Source: Brevundimonas sp. UBA2388 (lineage in GTDB: Bacteria > Pseudomonadota > Alphaproteobacteria > Caulobacterales > Caulobacteraceae). From it: 29,810 bases of DNA. Numbering within the stretch: position 1 is the first letter of the stretch; each line of letters starts with the position of its first letter. The notes under the pieces were generated by a model. That model had not been told where the DNA came from and made no database searches. It saw nothing but the letters and a program-made list of their open reading frames with translations. A program made the position numbers and the translations under genes. The stretch lies in assembly GCA_002343425.1 (NCBI GenBank), contig DDSO01000086.1, forward strand, positions 1 to 29,810, given 5' to 3'. Positions 1 to 7,551 of the stretch are shown in pieces.

Positions 1-344
1 TAGGCGGTGGCGAGCAGCTTGGCGAGGTCGCCGTTGGCGTCGGGCGCGATCTTGGCGATGGCGCGCACCATGTCCTGGAACTGCGGGTTGCGGGCGACGA
101 AGTCGGTCTCGGAGTTGACCTCGACGACGGCCGCGACGGTGCCGCGCGAGGCGACGCCGATGAGGCCCTCGGCGGCGACGCGGTCGGCCTTCTTGGCGGC
201 CTTGGACAGGCCCTTGGCGCGCAGCCAGTCGATCGCGGCGTTGATGTCGCCGTCGGTTTCCTGGAGCGCCTTCTTGCAGTCCATCATGCCGACGCCGGAC
301 TTGGCGCGCAGTTCCATCACGAGGGCGGCTGTGATCTCGGCCAT
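1..344 (-). CDS. tsf: Elongation factor Ts, N-terminal part (cut by window edge)
   Basis: Guanine-nucleotide exchange factor that recharges EF-Tu during translation in the cytoplasm. The 114 visible residues begin [17 protein letters not shown] and carry the N-terminal UBA-like helical domain, with the hallmark segments [11 protein letters not shown] (about residues 17-27) and [10 protein letters not shown] (about 77-86), the latter being the EF-Tu contact region. The ATG at 344-342 follows a strong AAGGAGA Shine-Dalgarno. The gene lies 93 bases downstream of rpsB on the same strand, the conserved rpsB-tsf order. The C-terminal dimerisation region lies outside the window. Identity is certain; only the length is unknown. 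Confidence 0.97.
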   Translation of the reverse strand, partial: MAEITAALVMELRAKSGVGMMDCKKALQETDGDINAAIDWLRAKGLSKAAKKADRVAAEGLIGVASRGTVAAVVEVNSETDFVARNPQFQDMVRAIAKIAPDANGDLAKLLATA

Positions 345-375
345 GGGATATCTCCTTGGTATGCGTATGCGGGAA

Positions 376-403
376 CGGCCGGACCCGTTTTCAGGTCCGG
401 CCG
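376..403 (-). promoter_or_regulatory. Intercistronic stem-loop between rpsB and tsf
   Basis: A perfect 10-base-pair GC-rich stem (376-385 with 394-403) closes an 8-base loop in the rpsB-tsf gap. On the transcribed minus strand no U-run follows it, so it is not a standard intrinsic terminator. By analogy with rpsB-tsf operons elsewhere, it may act as a partial attenuator or an mRNA-processing and stability element that sets the S2 to EF-Ts ratio. The structure is seen directly; the role is inferred. Confidence 0.55.
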
Positions 404-437
404 CATATCTGGTTCACCGTCGGTGGAAGGCGGGTGG

Positions 438-1373
438 TTAGACCGCGGCCTTCTCGGTTTCGACGGCGTCGTTGGCTTCCGAGGTCGCGGCCTGGGCGGC
501 TTCGTCGGCCACGGCCGGCTCGGCAGCCGGTTCGGCGGCGGCGATCATTTCCTCGGCGACGGCTTCAGCCTCGGCCGGAGCAACCTCGGCCTCAACAGCC
601 TTGGCGGCCTTCGGAGCCTTGGCTTCACGCAGCATCGGCTCGTCCGGGTTCACCGCAGCGCCGAGATCGACGCCTTGCGACGCCTGGCCGGCAGCCAGAC
701 CGTCGAGGACGGCGTCGGCGATCAGGTCGCAGTAGGTCTGGATGGCGCGGGCGGCGTCATCGTTGCCCGGGATCGGATAGGTGATGCCGTCCGGATCCGA
801 ATTGGTGTCGAGGATGGCGATGATCGGAATGTTCAGCTTGCGGGCTTCGAGGATCGCGATCGCTTCCTTGTTGGTGTCGATCACGAAAATGATGTCCGGG
901 ATCGAACCCATGTCCTTGATGCCGCCCAGCGACAGCTCGAGCTTGTCCTTCTCGCGCTGCAGGTTCAGCAGCTCCTTCTTGACCCGGCCGTCGCCGCCCG
1001 ACTCCAGCAGGCCTTCCAGCTCGCGCAGGCGGGCGATCGAGCCCGAGATGGTGCGCCAGTTGGTCAGGGTGCCGCCGAGCCAACGGTGGTTGACGTAGTA
1101 TTGGGCGCAGCGCTTGGCGGCCGTGGCCACCGGGTCCGACGCCTGGCGCTTGGTGCCGACGAACAGCACGCGACCGCCCTTGGCGGCGACGTCGCGCACG
1201 GCGACCAGCGCCTGGTGCAGCAGCGGGATCGACTGCGACAGGTCGATGATGTGGATGTTCGAGCGCGAGCCGAAGATGTAGCGCTCCATCTTCGGGTTCC
1301 ACCGGTGCGTCTGGTGGCCGAAGTGCGCGCCGGCTTCGAGCAGCGAACGCATGGAGAATTCTGGCAGAGCCAT
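438..1373 (-). CDS. rpsB: 30S ribosomal protein S2 with long acidic C-terminal tail
   Basis: Small-subunit ribosomal protein S2, 311 residues, needed for docking of S1 and for initiation on the 30S subunit. Family signatures are clear: the N-terminal [16 protein letters not shown], then GTKRQA, the WLGGTLTNW segment, and [15 protein letters not shown]. The core ends near residue 235. About 75 further residues are rich in Ala and Glu and probably disordered; E. coli S2 is about 241 residues and lacks this tail. Such extensions are familiar in alphaproteobacteria. The ATG at 1373 follows an AAAGGA Shine-Dalgarno. The gene is first in an rpsB-tsf operon, and its leader may be autoregulated (see 1382-1417). 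Confidence 0.98.
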   Translation of the reverse strand: MALPEFSMRSLLEAGAHFGHQTHRWNPKMERYIFGSRSNIHIIDLSQSIPLLHQALVAVRDVAAKGGRVLFVGTKRQASDPVATAAKRCAQYYVNHRWLGGTLTNWRTISGSIARLRELEGLLESGGDGRVKKELLNLQREKDKLELSLGGIKDMGSIPDIIFVIDTNKEAIAILEARKLNIPIIAILDTNSDPDGITYPIPGNDDAARAIQTYCDLIADAVLDGLAAGQASQGVDLGAAVNPDEPMLREAKAPKAAKAVEAEVAPAEAEAVAEEMIAAAEPAAEPAVADEAAQAATSEANDAVETEKAAV

Positions 1374-1381
1374 GGTTTAGT

Positions 1382-1417
1382 CCTTTATCCGATTGATCCG
1401 CCGCAGACGGGTAAAGG
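1382..1417 (-). promoter_or_regulatory. Possible rpsB leader hairpin covering the Shine-Dalgarno
   Basis: On the minus strand, CCTTTA (plus positions 1412-1417) can pair perfectly with TAAAGG (1382-1387), which is the core of the rpsB Shine-Dalgarno just upstream of the ATG. The loop is 24 bases. A second small stem, ACGGG/CCCGT (1443-1447 with 1455-1459), lies further upstream in the same leader. Autoregulation of rpsB by S2 is known in other bacteria; that this structure mediates it is inference. Confidence 0.35.
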
Positions 1418-1490
1418 CCGGTTGGCCCTCGGAACGGAGCAAACGGGATTTCTCCCCGTCAGCGCCACGCCTGCGTGTGAAGTGGGCGGG

Positions 1491-1519
1491 CATGTAGGCG
1501 GGTTGGGGACAAAAGGCAA
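1491..1519 (-). promoter_or_regulatory. Candidate housekeeping promoter of rpsB
   Basis: On the minus strand, TTGCCTT (plus 1513-1519) and CCTACATG (1491-1498) are separated by 14 bases. They resemble the Caulobacter sigma-73 pattern TTGaCgS / GCTANAWC. This would start transcription near 1484 and give a leader of about 110 bases before rpsB. Match by eye only. Confidence 0.4.
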
Positions 1520-1534
1520 GCGGCGACGCCGGCT

Positions 1535-2188
1535 TCAACCGGGATGGGGCTCCAGGCGGATGTCCCGCACCGCAGTCAGAACGCCATCACTACCGTTGCC
1601 GAGACGAACAATTCCGCTGCCGCCTCTCAATTCCTGGGCGGCTCGATAGGCGGCATCCACCTTGAACTCGCCGTCAAAGACGACGTCGTCGACATAATAG
1701 GCTCTGCGTCCCGGCTCCTTCACATACAGATGGACATGAGCCGGCATGGTCATGTCCGGGTAGGGCGCCGGCTTGATGGTGTCGAAGGCATAGCGTCCCT
1801 CGGCATCGGTCCTGACCCAGCCCCGTAGTCGGCCGTTGCGACGGCTCCATTCAGAGTCGAGCGTGCCGTTCGCATAAAGCCCCTCCACATTCGTGTGGTG
1901 GGCATAGATGACGACGCCCTCCACGGGGGTGACGCCATCGACAGCAAGAACCCGCCCGGACAAACGCATCCGCTGACCCGGTTCATCCGGACCCGCGAGG
2001 GTCGCCAGGGAGGACAGTTCGAGGGGGTTCTGCTCCTCGGTCGCCTCGCAGCCATCGCAGGCGTAGAGATCGCTCCTGGGCCGCTGCGCGGATTGGGCTT
2101 GTTCGGCGCGTGAGCAGCCGGTCCCAAGGCCGCTTGCCGTCAGAACCGTCAGCCCCAACAGCGTCGATCGTCTATTCACACTGGTCAT
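1535..2188 (-). CDS. Exported intradiol ring-cleavage dioxygenase-like protein
   Basis: Protein of 217 residues with the fold of protocatechuate 3,4-dioxygenase-type enzymes, which open catechol rings between the two hydroxyls using non-haem Fe(III). Visible ligands: a Tyr in EGLYANG, a Tyr in KPAPYPD and two His in PAHVHLYV, matching the Tyr-Tyr-His-His set. A GRVLAVDG/TPVEGVVI segment forms the start of the beta sandwich. The N-terminus has twin arginines (NRRSTLLGL) and a hydrophobic stretch ending near a Cys (GLGTGC), so Tat export, possibly as a lipoprotein, is likely. Start chosen at the ATG at 2188, where the signal peptide begins; the open frame extends further upstream without family similarity. 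It stands alone, divergent from a cytochrome b561, so the substrate is unknown. Confidence 0.82.
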   Translation of the reverse strand: MTSVNRRSTLLGLTVLTASGLGTGCSRAEQAQSAQRPRSDLYACDGCEATEEQNPLELSSLATLAGPDEPGQRMRLSGRVLAVDGVTPVEGVVIYAHHTNVEGLYANGTLDSEWSRRNGRLRGWVRTDAEGRYAFDTIKPAPYPDMTMPAHVHLYVKEPGRRAYYVDDVVFDGEFKVDAAYRAAQELRGGSGIVRLGNGSDGVLTAVRDIRLEPHPG

Positions 2189-2322
2189 AAACGCCCCCTG
2201 GGTCGGGCAATCAGTAGACCCGTCGCTCCATTCCGGCAAAGCGGACCCCCCCGGTTTTGATGTACCGGTGCACCGTCCCGGGCACCGTGCGAGTTCCAAC
2301 GGGAGGGTTTCAAGCTAGGCTT

Positions 2323-2370
2323 GGTCCTGGCCAGGGGGGTGCTCCTGGTCCTCGCCAAGGGAGTGCTCAT
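2323..2370 (+). repeat. Imperfect 24-base tandem duplication over a translation start
   Basis: Two adjacent 24-base units (2323-2346 and 2347-2370) differ at only four positions. The second unit contains the Shine-Dalgarno (AAGGGAG) and the first two bases of the ATG of the cytochrome b561 gene. The first holds a similar AGGGGGG with CTG in place of ATG. In the downstream reading frame the units would encode the repeated peptides VLARGVLL and VLAKGVLM. Confidence 0.75.
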
Positions 2371-2917
2371 GCGCCTGCGCAATTCCAGCCGGTCCTGGGG
2401 CCTCGTCGCGCGGGCGCTGCACTGGATCATCGCGGTCATGATTGTCGGCCTGTTCGCAACGGGTTGGCTGGCCGAGAATGAGAGCAACCGCGACGCCAGC
2501 CTGATCCTGCTCCGCAACCATTTTCAGTTCGGCGTCATTCTGACGGGCCTCATCGTCATGCGAGTGCTGTGGCGCCTTTCGGATCGGTCGCCGGAGCCGC
2601 TGCCCGGCGAACCGCCCTGGCGGGAGCGGATGGCGCAGTCAGTCCACGGCCTGATCTATGTCTTGCTGATCATCCTGCCGGTGGCGGGCTATATCGTGCT
2701 GGTTCACAAGAAGGTCGACATGACCGTCTTCGGCCTGTTCACCGTTCCGACGCTGTTCACGCCGTCGGTCGAGGACCAGGGCCTCTGGGCTGGCGCCTGG
2801 TATGTCCACTATTTCGCCGGCTGGATCCTTCTCGGGCTGCTCGGCCTGCATATCGGCGCCGCCCTCTTCCACCAGTTCGTGCTGCGTGACGGCCTGATCC
2901 GCCGCATGACCGGCTAG
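2369..2917 (+). CDS. Cytochrome b561 family membrane protein
   Basis: Integral membrane di-haem b-type cytochrome of 182 residues, expected to shuttle electrons between the quinone pool and periplasmic or oxygen-linked acceptors. Four hydrophobic helices are visible: ALHWIIAVMIVGLFATGW, the HFQFGVILTGLIVMRVLWR region, the SVHGLIYVLLIILPVAGY region and the YVHYFAGWILLGLLGLHIG region. The His residues at the helix ends fit the four axial haem ligands. The ATG at 2369 is preferred over an in-frame TTG at 2321, because AAGGGAG sits 6 bases before it and the extra 16 codons only translate a tandem duplication. It is convergent with hrpB, with a 12-base gap. The donor and acceptor cannot be read from the sequence. 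Confidence 0.9.
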   Translation: MRLRNSSRSWGLVARALHWIIAVMIVGLFATGWLAENESNRDASLILLRNHFQFGVILTGLIVMRVLWRLSDRSPEPLPGEPPWRERMAQSVHGLIYVLLIILPVAGYIVLVHKKVDMTVFGLFTVPTLFTPSVEDQGLWAGAWYVHYFAGWILLGLLGLHIGAALFHQFVLRDGLIRRMTG

Positions 2918-2932
2918 TCCAGTCGCCGGTCA
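2907..2932. other. Hairpin across convergent stop codons
   Basis: TGACCGGC (2907-2914) pairs perfectly with GCCGGTCA (2925-2932) across a 10-base loop, spanning the stops of the cytochrome b561 gene and of hrpB. There is no T-run on either side. It could be a bidirectional 3'-end stabiliser or a weak terminator. Confidence 0.4.
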
Positions 2933-5368
2933 CGTCCCGCGCGGCTTGGCCCGGCTGGTCGCCTCGGCCTGCGTCGGATCCTCCGGCCAGGGATGGCGCG
3001 GGTAGCGGCCACGCATCTCGCTGCGCACCGCGGCCCAGCTGCCGGCCCAGAAGCCGGGCAGGTCCTTGGTCACCTGCACCGGTCGCCGCGCCGGAGACAG
3101 CAGGGCCAGGGTCAGCGGCACCCGTCCCCCGCCGACCGATGGATGGGTCGTCGTCCCGAACAACTCCTGGACCCGGATGTCCACCCGCGGCCCGCCCTCC
3201 GCTGCATAGTCTATGGCCGCCGATCCCAGAGAAGTCGCCAGCCGCGCCGGCGCGAGTTCTTCGAGCGCCCGCTGCCGGTCCCAGGGGATCAGGGTCCGCA
3301 GCCCCGCCTCCAGCGCGCCGTCATCGATCTTGTCGAGCGCCTGCACCGTCTCGAGCAACGGCCATAGCCAGATCTCGCGCGTCGCCGCCAGCCCCGCGTC
3401 CGACACATCCGGCCATCCCGCTTCCAGTTCGGCGACGAACGCCAGCCGGGCCCGCAGGCCCGAGGCCCGCTCGCCCCAGCGCAGGCCTGTCAGCCCATCC
3501 CGCTCCACCTCGGCCCGCAGAGCCGCCGTGATCGCGCTCCGGTCCGGCGCACCGACGATCTTCTCATCGACCACGATCGCGCCGATGCGGCGGAACCGGC
3601 GCAGAGTCATCCGGCCCGACGGCTCGCGCGCCAGCCGGTCCTCGACCTCGATGCGGTGATCCAGCGCCGCCGGATCGACCGGGACCGCCAGCCGGATCCG
3701 GTCGCGCGCATCCCCGCCGCCCAGTTCCGCCACCGCCAGCCACGGCTCTCGCGCCAGGGCGTCGGTCGGATCAAGGAAGGCGCCCCGCCCCGACGCCAGC
3801 AGCATCTCGCCAGGCTTGCCTCGCGCCCTGGCCACGCGTTCAGGAAAGGCCTCCGCCAGCAGCGCGCCGACATCGGCCTCGCCCCCCTGGCCGCCTCCCG
3901 CCGCCCGCGCCCATCGCTCGGCGAGTTTGACTGCATCGCGAGCCCTCGGCGACCGGTCGCGGTCGAGGCCGCGCAGCCGGTCTCGCAGGTCGACATCGCT
4001 CCCGCCCAGCCCCGGCTCGCTCAGCACGGCCGCGATCCGCGCGCCCAGCGCCGCGTTCCCGGCGTCGCTGGCGACGGCGACCATATGCGCCAGTCTTGGC
4101 GACAACGGAATCCGCGTCATCCGTCGCCCATGCCCCGTCAGCGCGCCAGCCTCGTCCAGCGCACCGAGCTGCGTCAGCACCTTGCGCGCCTCGGCGAAAG
4201 CGCCCGCCGGCGGCTGGTCCAGCAGGGCCAGCGCCTCCGTCGACCGCGCGCCCCATCGCGCCAGATCGAGCGCGAAGCCGGTCAGGTCGGCCTCCAGAAT
4301 TTCCGGCCGCTGGTGCGGAACCAGACCCCGCGTCGCCACCTCGTCCCACAGCCGGTAGCAGACCCCCGGTTCGGTGCGCCCTGCCCGCCCGCGCCTCTGT
4401 TCCGCCGAGGACCGGCTGACCTTCACCGTCGCCAGCCGCGTCAGGCCGCTGGACGGCTCGAACCGCGGCACGCGCGACAGGCCGCCGTCTATCACCACCC
4501 GCACCCCCTCGATCGTCAGGCTGGTCTCGGCCACCGAGGTCGCCAGCACCACCTTGCGCCGCCCGGCGGTCGAAGGCTGGATCGCGCGGTCCTGTGTCTC
4601 CCGGTCCAGCGCGCCGTACAGGGGAACCACATCCACCGTGGGATCGCGCAGCCGTTCGGCCAACCGCTGGGCCGTGCGGTGGATCTCCCCCTGCCCCGGC
4701 AGGAAGACCAGCACCGATCCGCCCTCCTCGCCCAGCGCCTGCATGACCGCCCGCGCCACTGCGTCCTCGACCCGCTCGACAGGATTGCGGTCCAGATAGC
4801 GTGTCTCGACCGGGAACATCCGCCCCTCGGCCTCGATCACGGGCGCCCAGTCCCCCGATCCCTTGGCCAGCAACCGCGAAACGCCGCTGATATCCAGCGT
4901 CGCCGACATCACCAGCAGCCGCAGGTCCTCGCGCAGCAAACCCTGCGTCTCCCGCGCCAGGGCCAGCCCGAGGTCGGCGTCCAGGGATCGCTCATGGAAT
5001 TCGTCGAACAGCACCGCCCCGACGTCTTCCAGTCCCGGATCGTCGAGAATCATCCGCGTAAAGACGCCTTCTGTGATCACCTCGATCCGCGTCTTCGGCC
5101 CGATCCGGCTCTGCAGCCGGGTGCGATAGCCGACCGTATCGCCGGTCTGTTCGCCCAGGGTCGCCGCCATCCGCTCGGCCGCGGCCCGCGCCGCGAGCCG
5201 GCGGGGCTCAAGCACCAGCAGTTTCCTGCCCCCCAGCCAGGCCGCGTCGAGCAGCGCCAGCGGGACCACGGTCGTCTTGCCGGCCCCCGGCGGGGCCGCG
5301 AGCACGGCGACGTTGCCGGCCGCGAGGGCGGCCTTCAACGGCTCGAGAACGGCATGGATCGGCAACAT
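2930..5368 (-). CDS. hrpB: ATP-dependent RNA helicase HrpB (DEAH-type)
   Basis: Large DEAH-type superfamily 2 helicase of 812 residues; HrpB members unwind RNA, but their cellular role is poorly defined. In order: Walker A PPGAGKTT (26-33), the motif Ia region LEPRRLAARAA (about 52-62), motif II DEFH (122-125), motif III SAT in LLVMSATLD, the helicase C domain with GRAGRTEPGVCYRLW, then the HA2-like region and the long HrpB-specific C-terminal domain ending in WPEDPTQAEA. Length is normal for the family. The start was placed at the ATG at 5368 because family members begin with a short LPI.x.L.xL motif; an in-frame GTG at 5401 would add 11 residues with no recognised content. The gene is monocistronic, convergent with the cytochrome b561 gene and divergent from the permease gene. 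Confidence 0.96.
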   Translation of the reverse strand: MLPIHAVLEPLKAALAAGNVAVLAAPPGAGKTTVVPLALLDAAWLGGRKLLVLEPRRLAARAAAERMAATLGEQTGDTVGYRTRLQSRIGPKTRIEVITEGVFTRMILDDPGLEDVGAVLFDEFHERSLDADLGLALARETQGLLREDLRLLVMSATLDISGVSRLLAKGSGDWAPVIEAEGRMFPVETRYLDRNPVERVEDAVARAVMQALGEEGGSVLVFLPGQGEIHRTAQRLAERLRDPTVDVVPLYGALDRETQDRAIQPSTAGRRKVVLATSVAETSLTIEGVRVVIDGGLSRVPRFEPSSGLTRLATVKVSRSSAEQRRGRAGRTEPGVCYRLWDEVATRGLVPHQRPEILEADLTGFALDLARWGARSTEALALLDQPPAGAFAEARKVLTQLGALDEAGALTGHGRRMTRIPLSPRLAHMVAVASDAGNAALGARIAAVLSEPGLGGSDVDLRDRLRGLDRDRSPRARDAVKLAERWARAAGGGQGGEADVGALLAEAFPERVARARGKPGEMLLASGRGAFLDPTDALAREPWLAVAELGGGDARDRIRLAVPVDPAALDHRIEVEDRLAREPSGRMTLRRFRRIGAIVVDEKIVGAPDRSAITAALRAEVERDGLTGLRWGERASGLRARLAFVAELEAGWPDVSDAGLAATREIWLWPLLETVQALDKIDDGALEAGLRTLIPWDRQRALEELAPARLATSLGSAAIDYAAEGGPRVDIRVQELFGTTTHPSVGGGRVPLTLALLSPARRPVQVTKDLPGFWAGSWAAVRSEMRGRYPRHPWPEDPTQAEATSRAKPRGT

Positions 5369-5524
5369 CGCCTGCGGTCTAGCGGCAACGCCCCCCTTCA
5401 CGAAAGCATCGTCCGTGCTTCACCATTCGGAAACCGCGTTGCCAGCGGCCCCCTCCGCCGCTAGCGTCCGCGCCATTGAAGGCTCCCCGGGGAGGGTTAG
5501 CCGTGTATCAAGGGGCGAGACTCG

Positions 5525-7186
5525 ATGTCCGCAGAAGGCCTTAGGCCCAAGGGGAACCGCCTGTTCCTCAAGAAATCCGTAGCCCAGATCCAGAAGGAAG
5601 CCGCCAAGAGCGAGCTGAAGCGGTCTCTGGGTCCCATCAACCTGATGAGCCTCGGCATCGGAGCCATCATCGGCGCCGGCATCTTCGTGCTGACCGGACA
5701 GGTCGCCGCCGCCCATGCGGGCCCGGCCATCATGCTGTCGTTCGTGGTCGCAGGCATCGCCTGCGGTCTCGCCGGCCTCTGCTACGCCGAGCTGGCCTCG
5801 ACCATGCCGGTGTCCGGCTCGGCCTATACCTACGCCTACGGCACCCTGGGCGAAGTCTTCGCCTGGATCATGGGTTGGCTCCTTGTGCTGGAATACGGCG
5901 TCGCGGCCTCGACGGTCGCCGTCGGCTGGTCCGGCTATGTGGTCTCCATCCTCAATGACTTCGGCCTCGCCGACGGTCTCTTCCCGACGATCCAGTATGC
6001 GGGCGGAGAAGGTCCCTCCTGGGCGACGCCGCTGATCCAGGCCGTCACGACAGACGGCGTCAGCAGCTTCCCGATGACCGGGACACTGAACCTCGTCGCC
6101 GCCATTGGTATCGCCGCGGTCTGCAGCCTGCTGGTCCTCGGCGTCAGCGAGTCGGCGTCGATCAACAACATCATCGTGATCATCAAGATCGTTGTGCTGC
6201 TGACCTTCATCGCGGTCGGGATTCAGTACATCAACCCCGACAACTGGGTGCCCTTCATCCCCGAGAACACCACGGGCAAGTTCGGCGAATACGGCACCAG
6301 CGGCATCCTGCGCGGGGCGGCGATCATCTTCTTCGCCTATGTCGGTTTCGAAGCCGTCTCGACCGCGGCGGCCGAAGCCAAAAACCCGTCCAAGGATGTT
6401 CCGGTCGGCATCCTCGGCGCGCTGATCGTCTGCACACTGATCTACATGGCCGTCGCCGCCGTCATGACCGGCGTCGTTCCCTACCTCGAGCTGGCCAGCC
6501 CGGCGCCTGTGGCCGTCGCCATCGACCGCATGGGTCTAGAATGGGCCAACATCTCCGTGGCTTCGGCTGCGGGCGGTCAACTGAACCTGATCAGCTTCCT
6601 GATCAAGATCGGCGCCATCACCGGCCTGTCCTCGGTCATGCTGGTGCTTTGCTACGGCCAGACGCGGATCTTCTACACCATGGCGCGTGACGGTCTTCTG
6701 CCGAAGGCCTTCGCCGTGATCCATCCGAAGTTCCGTACCCCCTGGATCGGCACCATCCTGCTCGGGATCCTCATCGCCGTCGCGGCTTCCTTCCTGCCGA
6801 TCTCGATCCTCGGCGACCTCGTGTCCCTGGGCACGGCCGTGGCCTTCTCGATCGTGTGCCTGAGCGTGATTTTCCTGCGCATCAGGCACCCGGAGATGGA
6901 GCGTCCCTTCAAGGTTCCGGGCGGCGTCTGGACCGCAGGCGCCGGGATCGTGGCCTGTCTTTCGCTGGCCGGCTTCAACTTCTGGCCGATGATCCAGCAC
7001 GCCATGGACGGCAATACGCTGCCCCTGACCATCCTGGCCGCCTATGCCGCGGTCGGAGCCGTGATCTACATCATCTACGGCTTCTGGCACTCCAAGCTCG
7101 CCAAGGGCATCGACATCACGGAAGAGACCACGATGTCGTCCCCGGCCGAGGCCATGGGCTCGGGCGTGGATAACCAGAAGGACTGA
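5525..7186 (+). CDS. APC-superfamily amino acid permease
   Basis: Inner-membrane amino acid transporter of 553 residues, of the cationic-amino-acid-transporter/YfnA-like branch of the APC superfamily. The first helix carries GIGAIIGAGIFVLTG (about residues 41-55), the unwound glycine-rich substrate site. About 12 hydrophobic helices follow, including IIFFAYVGFEAVSTAAAEAKNP, the conserved FxGFxxxxxxxEE/AKNP region. The N-terminal 35 residues are charged and cytoplasmic; the C-terminus is a short hydrophilic tail. The ATG at 5525 follows AAGGGGCGAG. Transcription ends at the terminator at 7212-7240. Substrate specificity cannot be fixed from sequence alone. Confidence 0.93.
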   Translation: MSAEGLRPKGNRLFLKKSVAQIQKEAAKSELKRSLGPINLMSLGIGAIIGAGIFVLTGQVAAAHAGPAIMLSFVVAGIACGLAGLCYAELASTMPVSGSAYTYAYGTLGEVFAWIMGWLLVLEYGVAASTVAVGWSGYVVSILNDFGLADGLFPTIQYAGGEGPSWATPLIQAVTTDGVSSFPMTGTLNLVAAIGIAAVCSLLVLGVSESASINNIIVIIKIVVLLTFIAVGIQYINPDNWVPFIPENTTGKFGEYGTSGILRGAAIIFFAYVGFEAVSTAAAEAKNPSKDVPVGILGALIVCTLIYMAVAAVMTGVVPYLELASPAPVAVAIDRMGLEWANISVASAAGGQLNLISFLIKIGAITGLSSVMLVLCYGQTRIFYTMARDGLLPKAFAVIHPKFRTPWIGTILLGILIAVAASFLPISILGDLVSLGTAVAFSIVCLSVIFLRIRHPEMERPFKVPGGVWTAGAGIVACLSLAGFNFWPMIQHAMDGNTLPLTILAAYAAVGAVIYIIYGFWHSKLAKGIDITEETTMSSPAEAMGSGVDNQKD

Positions 7187-7211
7187 TTTCCGGATCAGTT
7201 CGGCAAGAACG

Positions 7212-7240
7212 AAGGCCCGGGAGCAATCCCGGGCCTTTTT
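7212..7240 (+). terminator. Intrinsic terminator after the permease gene
   Basis: A nine-pair GC-rich stem (7214-7222 with 7227-7235) with a 4-base loop is followed directly by five T residues (7236-7240). It lies 26 bases after the permease stop. Confidence 0.93.
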
Positions 7241-7242
7241 CG

Positions 7243-7271
7243 TTGCCGCCCGCGCCGGGCTCGCCTAGAGG
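7243..7271 (+). promoter_or_regulatory. Candidate promoter of tRNA-Leu
   Basis: TTGCCGC (7243-7249) and CCTAGAGG (7264-7271), 14 bases apart, fit the Caulobacter housekeeping pattern TTGaCgS / GCTANAWC. They sit directly after the terminator and about 15 bases before the tRNA. Confidence 0.45.
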
Positions 7272-7285
7272 CTGCATCGAACCTG

Positions 7286-7370
7286 GCGGATGTGGCGGAA
7301 CTGGTAGACGCACCAGATTTAGGTTCTGGCGCCGCGAGGCGTGGAGGTTCGAGTCCTCTCATCCGCACCA
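7286..7370 (+). tRNA. tRNA-Leu, anticodon TAG
   Basis: 85 bases including an encoded CCA. The acceptor stem GCGGATG (7286-7292) pairs with CATCCGC (7360-7366); discriminator A at 7367. The anticodon stem CCAGA/TCTGG (7313-7317 with 7325-7329) encloses TTTAGGT with anticodon TAG at 7320-7322. A long variable arm, as expected for class II tRNAs, and the T-loop GGTTCGAGTCC are present. It reads CUN leucine codons. Confidence 0.98.
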
Positions 7371-7513
7371 TCCTGCTTCGACCCTGCGGCGCTTCGCAGG
7401 ACTTGCCCTGCGGGGCGTCACGGCGCGGAGCAGGATGCCCTGCGAAGCCTTGGCGAAACAGGGCTGCCCGGCATGACTGACTATCGTCGCTGCGTTCTTT
7501 GGTTGCCCAAACA

Positions 7514-7528
7514 GTTCTTGCTTTGTTC
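7514..7528 (+). promoter_or_regulatory. LexA (SOS) box, GTTC-N7-GTTC
   Basis: Exact direct repeat GTTC (7514-7517), 7 bases, GTTC (7525-7528), the alphaproteobacterial LexA operator. It ends 23 bases before the start codon of the radical SAM gene, where it would overlap the promoter or transcription start. The rest of the 180-base gap from the tRNA (7371-7551) holds short GC-rich inverted repeats (for example CCTGCG/CGCAGG at 7383-7388 and 7395-7400) and no supported gene. Confidence 0.75.
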
Positions 7529-7551
7529 TCGTTTCTCGCTACGGTGAAACC

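Noticed and set aside
423..1649. Plus-strand open frame opposite rpsB
   Set aside because: Shadow of rpsB: Gly/Arg/Asp-biased composition and no plausible start context.
3656..5464. Long plus-strand open frame opposite hrpB
   Set aside because: It is Arg/Gln/Pro-rich with no domains and mirrors the strongly supported hrpB; such antisense frames are common in GC-rich DNA.
7371..7500. Possible small gene or RNA downstream of tRNA-Leu
   Set aside because: Only short GC-rich inverted repeats are visible; the open frames crossing it start inside the tRNA and have no ribosome-binding site.
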